Below, piece after piece: positions 1 through 5,086 of a stretch of 5,158 bases of DNA (within the stretch, counting starts at the first letter, position 1; every line of letters starts with the position of its first letter). The notes under the pieces were generated by a model, which did not search any database, was not told the origin of the DNA, and saw nothing but the letters and a program-made list of their open reading frames with translations. This DNA is from an uncultured Lachnospiraceae bacterium. Lineage in GTDB: Bacteria > Bacillota > Clostridia > Lachnospirales > Lachnospiraceae. The translations under genes were made by a program, and so were the position numbers. The stretch covers positions 1 to 5,158 of the forward strand of contig CAJOPP010000064.1 in NCBI GenBank assembly GCA_905236365.1, given 5' to 3'.

Positions 1-1
1 G

Positions 2-79
2 CCCGAATTAACGCCTGTGGAGATAGTAGGTTGCGAGGTCGATGAAGCAGGAAGCCCATTGGCTTTAGACAATGGGTAG
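2..79 (+). CDS. tnpB: TnpB transposon-encoded RNA-guided nuclease, C-terminal fragment (5' end outside window)
   Basis: An open frame enters from the left edge and ends at TAG 77-79, giving 25 residues that begin PELTPVEIVG and end AGSPLALDNG. The pattern TPVE, a short spacer, (D)EAGSP and a nearby stop is the typical extreme C-terminus of IS200/IS605 and IS607 OrfB/TnpB proteins. The stop lies inside a hairpin at the transposon right end, as it does in this family. TnpB is an RNA-guided DNA endonuclease related to Cas12 that helps the element persist at its site. The RuvC catalytic residues and zinc finger lie upstream of the window, so whether the protein is intact or nuclease-dead cannot be judged. 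The family is fairly certain; the exact IS family is not. Confidence 0.72.
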   Translation, partial: PELTPVEIVGCEVDEAGSPLALDNG

Positions 80-84
80 TTCAC
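55..84 (+). mobile_element. Right end of an IS200/IS605- or IS607-type element (hairpin plus TTCAC boundary)
   Basis: The hairpin 55-76 and the terminal TTCAC at 80-84 mark the probable right boundary of the insertion sequence, whose body extends leftwards out of the window. Elements moved by a Y1 transposase have subterminal hairpins and no terminal inverted repeats or target duplication, which fits what is seen. The left end and any tnpA are not visible, so it could also be a stand-alone tnpB remnant. Confidence 0.55.
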
Positions 85-162
85 TTTTAGAACAGGATAT
101 TCTTAAATATGTAGTTTTAATTCGGAAAATCAGCAATGAGAAAGCAGATAGGTGGGAAGCGT

Positions 163-1074
163 ATGACATTAACACAACTTAGATATGCGATTACTTTGGC
201 AGGTGCAGCTTCCATGAGCGAGGCTGCAAGAACATTATTTATTTCACAACCAAGTCTTTCGGCATCTGTCAAGGAGTTAGAAGAAGAGATTGGAATTGAA
301 TTGTTTCGACGTACCAACAGGGGAATTTCCCTTACTCCGGAAGGGGAGGAATTTATCGGTTACGCCAGACAGGTGGTGGAACAATATGAACTGATGGAAT
401 CCAAATACATTGAAAAAGAGACGGTAAAAAAGAAATTCAGTGTTTCCATGCAGCATTATACATTTGCAGTCAATGCTTTTGTTGAGATGGTGAAGCAGTT
501 TGGAATGGATGAATATGAATTCGCTGTGAGAGAGACAAAAACCTATGACGTGATTGAGGATGTAAAAAATTTCAAGAGTGAGATTGGGATTCTATATGTA
601 AATGACTTTAATCGCAAGGTGCTGGAGAAATTGTTTCATGATTATAACCTGGAATTCCATGATATTTTACAATGCCATATTTATGTCTATTTATGGAAAG
701 GACATCCGTTGGCAAACCGGCAGGAAATTACGTTGGACGAATTAGAGGAATATCCGTGTCTTTCCTTTGATCAGGGAACCAACAACTCTTTTTATTTTGC
801 GGAGGAAGTGCTTAGCACATATGAATATAAGCGATTGATCAAGGCGAATGACAGGGCAACGATGCTGAACCTTATGGTAGGACTCAATGGATATACCTTG
901 TGCTCCGGAATTATTTGTGAGGACCTGAATGGTTCGGAGTATTGTGCCATTAAATTGAAGTCATCAGAACTGATGACCATAGGATATCTCACAAGGAAGG
1001 GCGTGGCAATCAGCTCTTTGGGAAATAAGTATCTGGAAGAAATTGCAAAATACAAAGACCTGGTATTGGAATAA
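163..1074 (+). CDS. LysR-family transcriptional regulator
   Basis: This is a cytoplasmic DNA-binding regulator of 303 residues, the usual LysR-type length. Numbered from the chosen start, residues 1-60 form the winged helix-turn-helix: MTLTQLRYAITLA, then MSEAARTLFISQPSLSASVKELE as the HTH (about 18-40), then GIELFRR and the wing RGISLTPEG. A linker helix (about 62-88) leads to a two-lobed effector domain (about 92-303) with the common HPLA motif near 181. An in-frame ATG at 136 would add nine residues but has no good ribosome site. The ATG at 163 has AGGTGGG at 150-156 and matches the family N-terminus. The next gene starts 31 nt downstream and is a C-S lyase, so control of sulfur amino-acid breakdown is a reasonable inference. 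The effector is unknown. A transposon end lies only about 80 nt upstream, and no convincing promoter was found between them. Confidence 0.93.
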   Translation: MTLTQLRYAITLAGAASMSEAARTLFISQPSLSASVKELEEEIGIELFRRTNRGISLTPEGEEFIGYARQVVEQYELMESKYIEKETVKKKFSVSMQHYTFAVNAFVEMVKQFGMDEYEFAVRETKTYDVIEDVKNFKSEIGILYVNDFNRKVLEKLFHDYNLEFHDILQCHIYVYLWKGHPLANRQEITLDELEEYPCLSFDQGTNNSFYFAEEVLSTYEYKRLIKANDRATMLNLMVGLNGYTLCSGIICEDLNGSEYCAIKLKSSELMTIGYLTRKGVAISSLGNKYLEEIAKYKDLVLE

Positions 1075-1105
1075 GATGTTGACATAAAAGGATAAGGGAT
1101 GGATA

Positions 1106-2290
1106 ATGGCAGAAAAGAATCTGAATTTTGATATAGTAACAGAAAGAAAACATACAAATTCGTTAAAGTATGATCTGGCAAGCCGTTTGGGCAAACCGGA
1201 GGGCTTACTTCCGATGTGGGTGGCGGATATGGATTTTAAAGTGTCATCCTATATCCAGGAGGCTTTGGAAAGTCAGGTTATGCATGGAATTTATGGTTAT
1301 AGTGAAGTGGGAGAAGAGTATTTTCATGCAGTGAAAGACTGGATGATGACACGCCATAATTGGCAGGTGGAACGACGATGGATGGTAAAAACACCGGGGG
1401 TTGTATTCGCTTTGGCAATGGCTGTAAAAGCGTATACGGAGGAAGGCGACGGGATTCTGATTCAGCAGCCGGTGTACTATCCGTTTCGGAATGTGATTGA
1501 AGAGAATGGAAGAAGAACAGTCAATAGTCCGTTGCTTCTGGATGAAAATGGCTGTTATCGCATGAATGTTCAGGATTTAGAGGAAAAGATTCAAAAGGAA
1601 AAGGTCAAACTGCTATTTCTTTGCAATCCCCATAATCCGGTAGGCAGAGTGTGGAGCAGAGAGGAATTGATTAACCTTGGTGATATCTGTTATCGGCATC
1701 ATGTGATTATAGTGAGTGATGAGATTCATTCTGACCTGATTTTTAAAGGAACACATTATGTTTTAGCTGATTTGAAGAAAGAATATCGGGACATTACGGT
1801 AACCTGTACATCTCCCAGTAAGACCTTCAATATTGCAGGGCTTCAGGTTTCCAATATTTTTATTGCAAATGCGAAGTTGAGAAAGGCTTTCCGCCAGGAA
1901 ATCAACAGAACCGGGGTCAGTGGAAACAATGGTGTAGGTCTGACAGCATGTCAGGCTGCTTATCGGTATGGGGAAGAATGGTATCAGGCGATGCTTTCTT
2001 ATGTAAGGGCAAACATTTTATTTGTTAAAGAGTATGTGAGTGAACAGATTCCTCAGATCAAAGTGATAGAGACGGAAGGAACGTATCTGGTATGGCTGGA
2101 CTGTAGAGCGCTTTGCCTGAATGATGACCAATTAGAAGAATTAATCGTAAAAAAAGCAGGTCTTTGGCTGGATAGCGGAACCATGTTTGGAGAAGAGGGA
2201 AGCGGTTTTCAAAGGATGAATGTTGCATGTCCAAGAAGTGTATTGGAAAAAGCATTAGAGCAGCTAAAACATGCAGTTTTGATGAGATAA
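1106..2290 (+). CDS. MalY/PatB-family PLP-dependent C-S lyase (cystathionine beta-lyase-like aminotransferase fold)
   Basis: This 394-residue cytosolic fold-type I PLP enzyme has the length usual for MalY/PatB. Visible landmarks are FDIVTERKHTNSLKYD (8-23) and WVADMDF (38-44), both typical of the MalY/PatB N-terminus; NPHNPVGRVW (174-183), with the PLP-contacting Asn177; SDEIHSDL (204-211), with Asp205 expected to pair with the pyridine nitrogen; SPSKTFNIAGLQ (236-247), with Lys239 as the Schiff-base lysine; and FQRMNVACPR (368-377), with Arg370 expected to bind the substrate carboxylate. Members cleave cystathionine or cysteine-like thioethers to pyruvate, ammonia and a thiol, and some act as regulators or on S-conjugates. 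The start ATG 1106 has AAGGGA at 1094-1099. The gene follows a LysR regulator by 31 nt and is probably co-transcribed. Many databases would call it simply an aminotransferase; the exact substrate cannot be read from sequence. Confidence 0.92.
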   Translation: MAEKNLNFDIVTERKHTNSLKYDLASRLGKPEGLLPMWVADMDFKVSSYIQEALESQVMHGIYGYSEVGEEYFHAVKDWMMTRHNWQVERRWMVKTPGVVFALAMAVKAYTEEGDGILIQQPVYYPFRNVIEENGRRTVNSPLLLDENGCYRMNVQDLEEKIQKEKVKLLFLCNPHNPVGRVWSREELINLGDICYRHHVIIVSDEIHSDLIFKGTHYVLADLKKEYRDITVTCTSPSKTFNIAGLQVSNIFIANAKLRKAFRQEINRTGVSGNNGVGLTACQAAYRYGEEWYQAMLSYVRANILFVKEYVSEQIPQIKVIETEGTYLVWLDCRALCLNDDQLEELIVKKAGLWLDSGTMFGEEGSGFQRMNVACPRSVLEKALEQLKHAVLMR

Positions 2291-2395
2291 TAAGTTTTTT
2301 CGGTTTTGCCTTTTTGTCAGGTTTTGCGTCGAAATGATGCAGCATATGATTGCTTCAATGTTCAAAGTATGCACTTGTGTGTTTCGATAAATTAC

Positions 2396-2425
2396 CCAAA
2401 CAATATGCTTTTTTGCTCTGTTTGG
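2396..2425. repeat. Imperfect hairpin after the C-S lyase gene
   Basis: CCAAACA (2396-2402) pairs perfectly with TGTTTGG (2419-2425). The 16-nt loop contains a T-run flanked by GC and GC, which could add two inner pairs. The T-run lies in the loop and none follows the stem, so this is not a normal rho-independent terminator. It starts about 105 nt after the lyase stop codon. Its role is unknown and chance is possible. Confidence 0.3.
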
Positions 2426-2470
2426 TGAAAATGCAATCTTTGTGGCACATTTATGATACTCCAAAACAAT

Positions 2471-2581
2471 AATATCGGAAAAAGGAAAAAAGATATCGTG
2501 GAATAGAAAAAATGATATAAGGAAATAGAAAAAAATGATATAAAGAAATAGAAAAAAATGATATCAGGAAACGGAAAAAAT
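2471..2581. repeat. Tandem direct repeats of 21-23 bp with phased A-tracts
   Basis: Four clear copies follow one another at 2492-2513, 2514-2536, 2537-2559 and 2560-2581, with a degenerate fifth copy at 2471-2491. The consensus is GATAT(a/c), a purine-rich stretch with GGAAA or GAAAT, then G and A6-7, usually followed by T. The A-tracts (2486-2491, 2507-2512, 2529-2535, 2552-2558, 2575-2580) have centres about 21-23 bp apart, close to two helical turns, so the DNA is expected to be intrinsically curved. The last A-tract lies just before the cysK -35 box, where an UP element would bind the RNA polymerase alpha subunit. The repeats are seen directly; curvature and activation are inference. Confidence 0.85.
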
Positions 2582-2583
2582 AC

Positions 2584-2612
2584 TTGACAAAGGCAGGTAT
2601 AAATTCTATAAT
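2584..2612 (+). promoter_or_regulatory. Consensus sigma-A promoter of cysK
   Basis: TTGACA (2584-2589) and TATAAT (2607-2612) both match the sigma-A/sigma-70 consensus perfectly and are 17 bp apart. Transcription would start near 2618-2620, about 66 nt before the cysK ATG. Together with the upstream A-tracts and the strong ribosome site this predicts high expression unless repressed. Confidence 0.88.
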
Positions 2613-2623
2613 AAATCATATAA

Positions 2624-2644
2624 TTCCTAGTAAAACTGTAGGAA
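2624..2644. promoter_or_regulatory. Candidate operator dyad downstream of the cysK promoter
   Basis: TTCCTA (2624-2629) and TAGGAA (2639-2644) are perfect 6-bp inverted arms separated by GTAAAACTG. The site lies about +5 to +25 relative to the predicted start, a usual place for a repressor. Rrf2-type regulators such as CymR or IscR often control cysteine genes in Firmicutes and bind dyads of this size, so one is a plausible ligand; this is inference, and no such regulator is in the window. Confidence 0.45.
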
Positions 2645-2685
2645 AGCTACTAAATGTAAATAATAAGGTGTAGGAGGGTATTAAC

Positions 2686-3621
2686 ATGAGTGATATTAAG
2701 GAAAGTGCATTGGAACTGATTGGAGGAACACCGATTTTGAAGCTGAACCGATATGCAGAAAAAGCAGGTGTTAAGGATGCAACAATTTTAGGAAAGCTTG
2801 AGTATTTGAATCCTGCAGGTTCTGTAAAGGATCGTATTGCACTCGCAATGATAGAGGATGCAGAGAAGAAGGGACTTTTAAAGCCGGGCGCAACAATTAT
2901 TGAACCAACGTCCGGAAATACCGGAATCGGTCTTGCAGCAGTTGCAGCAGCAAAGGGGTATAAGGCAGTATTGACATTGCCTGATACCATGAGTATAGAA
3001 AGACGTAATCTGTTAAAGGCTTATGGTGCTGAGTTAGTTTTAACAGAGGGTGCTAAAGGAATGAAGGGTGCGATCGCAAAGGCAGACGAATTGAATCAGT
3101 CGATTCCGGGATCGATCATTCTTGGTCAGTTCGTGAATCCGGCAAATCCGGAAGTTCATAAGGAAACGACTGGTCCGGAGATTTGGAAGCAGACAGATGG
3201 GAAGGTAGATATTTTTGTTGCAGGTGTTGGTACTGGTGGAACAATAACCGGTGTAGGTGAGTATTTGAAGTCACAGAATCCGGATGTTAAGGTTGTAGCG
3301 GTAGAGCCGGCAACAAGCCCGGTATTATCTAAGGGAACGCCAGGTCCGCATAAGATTCAGGGAATTGGTGCTGGTTTTGTTCCGGAAGTTTTGGATACAA
3401 AGGTTTATGATGAAGTAATCGCAATTGAGAATGAGGATGCATTTGCAGAAGGAAGAGCGTTTGCGGTAAGTGAAGGTATATTAGTTGGTATTTCTTCTGG
3501 TGCAGCACTTAAGGCAGCTTCTATTTTAGCAGCGAGACCTGAGAATAAGGGCAAGACAATTGTAGCATTACTTCCAGATTCTGGTGACAGATATTTATCT
3601 ACAGCATTGTTCAATAACTAA
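2686..3621 (+). CDS. cysK: Cysteine synthase A (O-acetylserine sulfhydrylase)
   Basis: This cytosolic PLP enzyme of fold type II makes L-cysteine from O-acetyl-L-serine and sulfide, the last step of cysteine synthesis. The 311-residue length is typical of CysK. Residues 7-21 (SALELIGGTPILKLN) are the standard N-terminus. PAGSVKDR (43-50) carries the Schiff-base Lys48, TSGNTG (75-80) is the substrate-binding loop, QFVNPANPEVH (148-158) is a family signature, GTGGT (182-186) is the phosphate-binding loop, and GISSGAA (268-274) contains the serine that contacts the PLP ring nitrogen. The start is fixed by AGGAGG at 2672-2677, eight nucleotides upstream. It is a single-gene unit between its own consensus promoter and a terminator at 3639-3684. 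A cysM-type or cystathionine beta-synthase-type role is less likely given the motifs and length. Confidence 0.97.
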   Translation: MSDIKESALELIGGTPILKLNRYAEKAGVKDATILGKLEYLNPAGSVKDRIALAMIEDAEKKGLLKPGATIIEPTSGNTGIGLAAVAAAKGYKAVLTLPDTMSIERRNLLKAYGAELVLTEGAKGMKGAIAKADELNQSIPGSIILGQFVNPANPEVHKETTGPEIWKQTDGKVDIFVAGVGTGGTITGVGEYLKSQNPDVKVVAVEPATSPVLSKGTPGPHKIQGIGAGFVPEVLDTKVYDEVIAIENEDAFAEGRAFAVSEGILVGISSGAALKAASILAARPENKGKTIVALLPDSGDRYLSTALFNN

Positions 3622-3638
3622 TTTGAATGGATGCGATT

Positions 3639-3684
3639 CCCTCAAGAAATATTGTCTCAAGATGATATTTCCTGAGGGTTTTTT
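3639..3684 (+). terminator. Rho-independent terminator of cysK
   Basis: CCCTCAAGAAATAT (3639-3652) pairs with ATATTTCCTGAGGG (3665-3678) over 14 positions with a single mismatch. The 12-nt loop is followed by six T residues (3679-3684). It begins 17 nt after the cysK stop codon, so cysK is probably monocistronic and the next gene needs its own promoter. Confidence 0.92.
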
Positions 3685-3708
3685 ACATTTTAAAGAAGCG
3701 GGTGTACG

Positions 3709-3722
3709 AAGCATATATGCTT
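3709..3722. promoter_or_regulatory. Perfect 14-bp palindrome upstream of the LacI-family gene, candidate autoregulatory operator
   Basis: AAGCATATATGCTT is identical to its own reverse complement and is centred about 34 nt before the predicted start codon at 3750. LacI-family proteins bind palindromes of about this size and often repress themselves. The site lacks the central CG common in LacI-family operators. Poor -10-like sequences (CATATA, TATATG) fall within it, and a -35-like TTTAAA lies at 3689-3694. The palindrome is seen; its function is inferred. Confidence 0.4.
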
Positions 3723-3749
3723 ATGCATGGTATGAACGGAGTGAGGAAA

Positions 3750-4826
3750 ATGTCAATTAAGAAAATTGCAGAAAAGGCAGGCGTTTCACCTGCTACGGTT
3801 TCAAGGGTTTTGAATAATCCGAATTACAAGTGCTCTTCACCGGAATTGAGAAATAAAATTTGGAAGATTGCAATCGAACAGAATTATGTACCCAATGAGG
3901 CAGCGAGAAATTTGAAACTGGGAAAGACTGCAAAGGTGGAAAAAACATATTATATCAATGTACTAATGACAAAAATGGATGTTGCACAAACAGATCCTTT
4001 TTTTACAGAGCTTTTGCATGTGGTAGAAAGTGAAATACATAAGAATGCATGCATTTTGTCTAAAGTATGGTATATGTCGTTGTTTTCTAATGATCGGAAA
4101 TGCCGGACGGAGAATTTGGATCGAATTATTGATGATATGCACGCAGAGACGGAGGGAAAATGTGACGGACTAGTTGTCATTGGAAAATGTAATAAAGAAG
4201 CTTTGAAAAAATTGATTCAAAAATATAAAAGTGTTGTTTCCATAAACAGGGACACAACTAATTATGAAGTGGATGAAGTGTTATGTGACGGGAAAAAAAT
4301 CGCATCGTTGGCAGTAGAATACCTGATTCATTTAGGCCATAGGAATATAGGCTATGTGGGAGAATGCCATAATGAAGCAAGATATAATGGTTTTTTAGAT
4401 ACACTCCGGAAACATGAAATTGATGTGGAACCGGAATATATAATAGAAACAAAACAAACAGAGGCAGAAGGCTATGAGGTGATGAGGCGAATCATGCAAT
4501 TGGACGATTATCCTACCGGAATTTATTGTGCCAATGATATTATTGCAGTAGGAATGTTGAAATGTCTTAATAAATACAAAAATCGATACTATACCCCGTC
4601 GATTATTTCCAGTGACGATATTGACGAAGCACAATATACGAAACCAATGTTATCTACGGTTAAATTACCCAAAGAAGAGATGGGGAAATTTGCAATCTAT
4701 CTTTTGATTGACAGACTGAGGGGTGGACATAAAGGAGCAGTTCACATGGAATTGGAAGGGAAACTGGTGATTCGTAATAGTTGCTTTCCGGTGGCGGAAA
4801 CATCGTGGAGTGATTATTATATATGA
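3750..4826 (+). CDS. LacI/GalR-family transcriptional regulator
   Basis: This 358-residue cytoplasmic repressor-type regulator is within the normal LacI range. The N-terminal HTH is MSIKKIAEKAGVSPATVSRV (1-20), followed by LNNPNYK and a hinge YVPNEAARNLKLGKT (46-60) of the usual form. The sugar-binding core runs from about residue 66, with CDGLVVIG (138-145), a segment LAVEYLIHLGHRNIGYVGE (187-205), YNGFLDTL (212-219), YCANDIIAVGML (259-270), SSDDI (287-291, where GFDDI is commoner) and PMLSTVKLPKEEMGKFA (299-315). An upstream in-frame GTG at 3702 would add 16 residues without family character. The ATG at 3750 is preferred, with GGAG at 3738-3741 eight nucleotides before it. It is probably transcribed alone between two terminators. 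The core resembles the GalR/EbgR-like branch, but effector and target genes cannot be named from this window. Confidence 0.93.
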   Translation: MSIKKIAEKAGVSPATVSRVLNNPNYKCSSPELRNKIWKIAIEQNYVPNEAARNLKLGKTAKVEKTYYINVLMTKMDVAQTDPFFTELLHVVESEIHKNACILSKVWYMSLFSNDRKCRTENLDRIIDDMHAETEGKCDGLVVIGKCNKEALKKLIQKYKSVVSINRDTTNYEVDEVLCDGKKIASLAVEYLIHLGHRNIGYVGECHNEARYNGFLDTLRKHEIDVEPEYIIETKQTEAEGYEVMRRIMQLDDYPTGIYCANDIIAVGMLKCLNKYKNRYYTPSIISSDDIDEAQYTKPMLSTVKLPKEEMGKFAIYLLIDRLRGGHKGAVHMELEGKLVIRNSCFPVAETSWSDYYI

Positions 4827-4855
4827 ATCTGCTTTTTTGTTTGTGATGTATCTTC

Positions 4856-4885
4856 AACAAAAACCACAATTGTGTGGTTTTTGTT
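4856..4885 (+). terminator. Rho-independent terminator of the LacI-family gene
   Basis: A perfect 13-bp stem is formed by AACAAAAACCACA (4856-4868) and TGTGGTTTTTGTT (4873-4885) around an ATTG loop. The right arm carries the T-run, and the symmetrical A-run means it could work on both strands. It begins 29 nt after the stop codon. Confidence 0.82.
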
Positions 4886-4893
4886 ACTAAATT

Positions 4894-4920
4894 TGCTACC
4901 AAGAAACTTACATGGTAGCA
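4894..4920. repeat. Short hairpin downstream of the LacI-gene terminator
   Basis: TGCTACCA (4894-4901) and TGGTAGCA (4913-4920) form a perfect 8-bp stem with an 11-nt loop, followed by TTT. It lies 8 nt after the main terminator and could be a backup terminator, a terminator for the opposite strand or an unrelated repeat. Confidence 0.5.
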
Positions 4921-5011
4921 TTTCGCAATAATAATATTCATATGATTTCTACAAATTCTGGAAAATCTATGTTTAGATTAGCATTTTAGGAAGAGGTAAC
5001 GTTGTATTCTT

Positions 5012-5086
5012 GTTACTGTTTAGGTATTTACCCAAACCATACTCAGTACCGTCTGAACAGTAACATATTCCGTTACTGTTCAGACG
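5012..5086. repeat. 15-bp perfect inverted repeat with an additional half-copy
   Basis: CGTCTGAACAGTAAC (5050-5064) and GTTACTGTTCAGACG (5072-5086) are exact reverse complements around a 7-nt spacer. A third related stretch, GTTACTGTT followed by TAGG, lies at 5012-5024, and GTAAC occurs at 4996-5000, so the GTTAC/GTAAC core appears four times in about 80 nt. No T-run follows the main stem, which argues against a terminator. It resembles a dispersed intergenic palindromic repeat or the terminus of a small element; the function is unknown. Confidence 0.75.

Larger units (their letters stand above)
1..84 (+). ncRNA. TnpB guide RNA (omega/reRNA) scaffold, 3' part
   Basis: The sequence GAAGCCCATTG, a GCTTTAGA loop and CAATGGG followed by TAGTTCAC form a perfect 7-bp stem (55-61 with 70-76, loop 62-69). 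This GAAGCCC, CTTTAG, GGG(T)AGTTCAC arrangement is the recurrent right-end structure of tnpB-bearing elements and forms the 3' end of the guide-RNA scaffold, which overlaps the tnpB coding end. In known systems the scaffold stops at the transposon boundary and about 16-20 nt of flanking DNA act as the guide. Here the guide would start near position 85. The 5' part of the RNA lies outside the window. The exact boundary at 84 is inferred from the TTCAC motif. Confidence 0.6.
2291..2685. other. Non-coding region between the C-S lyase gene and cysK
   Basis: No credible gene is seen in these 395 nt. The first part (2291-2470) is T-rich and has no clear terminator for the upstream unit. It contains a GGTTTTGC direct repeat (2302-2309, 2320-2327) and an imperfect hairpin at 2396-2425. 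The second part holds a tandem A-tract repeat array (2471-2581), a consensus promoter, a dyad in operator position and the cysK ribosome site AGGAGG at 2672-2677, eight nucleotides before the ATG. The expected leader of about 66 nt is too short for a T-box or SAM riboswitch. Confidence 0.8.

Noticed and set aside
136..162. Upstream ATG at 136 as the LysR start
   Set aside because: There is no good ribosome site before it, whereas AGGTGGG precedes the ATG at 163, and the added residues do not match the family N-terminus.
792..1194. Long minus-strand open frames across the LysR and C-S lyase junction
   Set aside because: They are antisense to clearly conserved coding sequence, with no domain similarity that I recognise.
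2267..2300. AAAAC/GTTTT stem followed by T-run as terminator of the C-S lyase gene
   Set aside because: The stem is only 5 AT-rich base pairs, overlaps the coding end, and the T-run lies well beyond the stem.
2471..2581. Possible CRISPR array because of regularly spaced repeats
   Set aside because: The units are contiguous, with no unique spacers, are low-complexity and sit directly against a promoter; no cas genes are present.
2392..2619. Minus-strand open frame rich in Phe, Ile and Ser upstream of cysK
   Set aside because: It is the reverse complement of the A-tract repeats and overlaps the cysK promoter; no ribosome site or recognisable domain.
2613..2685. T-box or SAM riboswitch before cysK
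   Set aside because: The predicted leader is only about 66 nt and lacks a T-box motif, long stems or an intrinsic terminator.
2616..2990. 124-codon minus-strand frame overlapping the start of cysK
   Set aside because: It is antisense to conserved CysK residues, including the PLP-lysine region; the composition reflects the opposite strand.
4660..4941. Minus-strand frame crossing the LacI-type gene end and its terminator
   Set aside because: It runs through a strong terminator stem and conserved LacI coding sequence, and has no family features.
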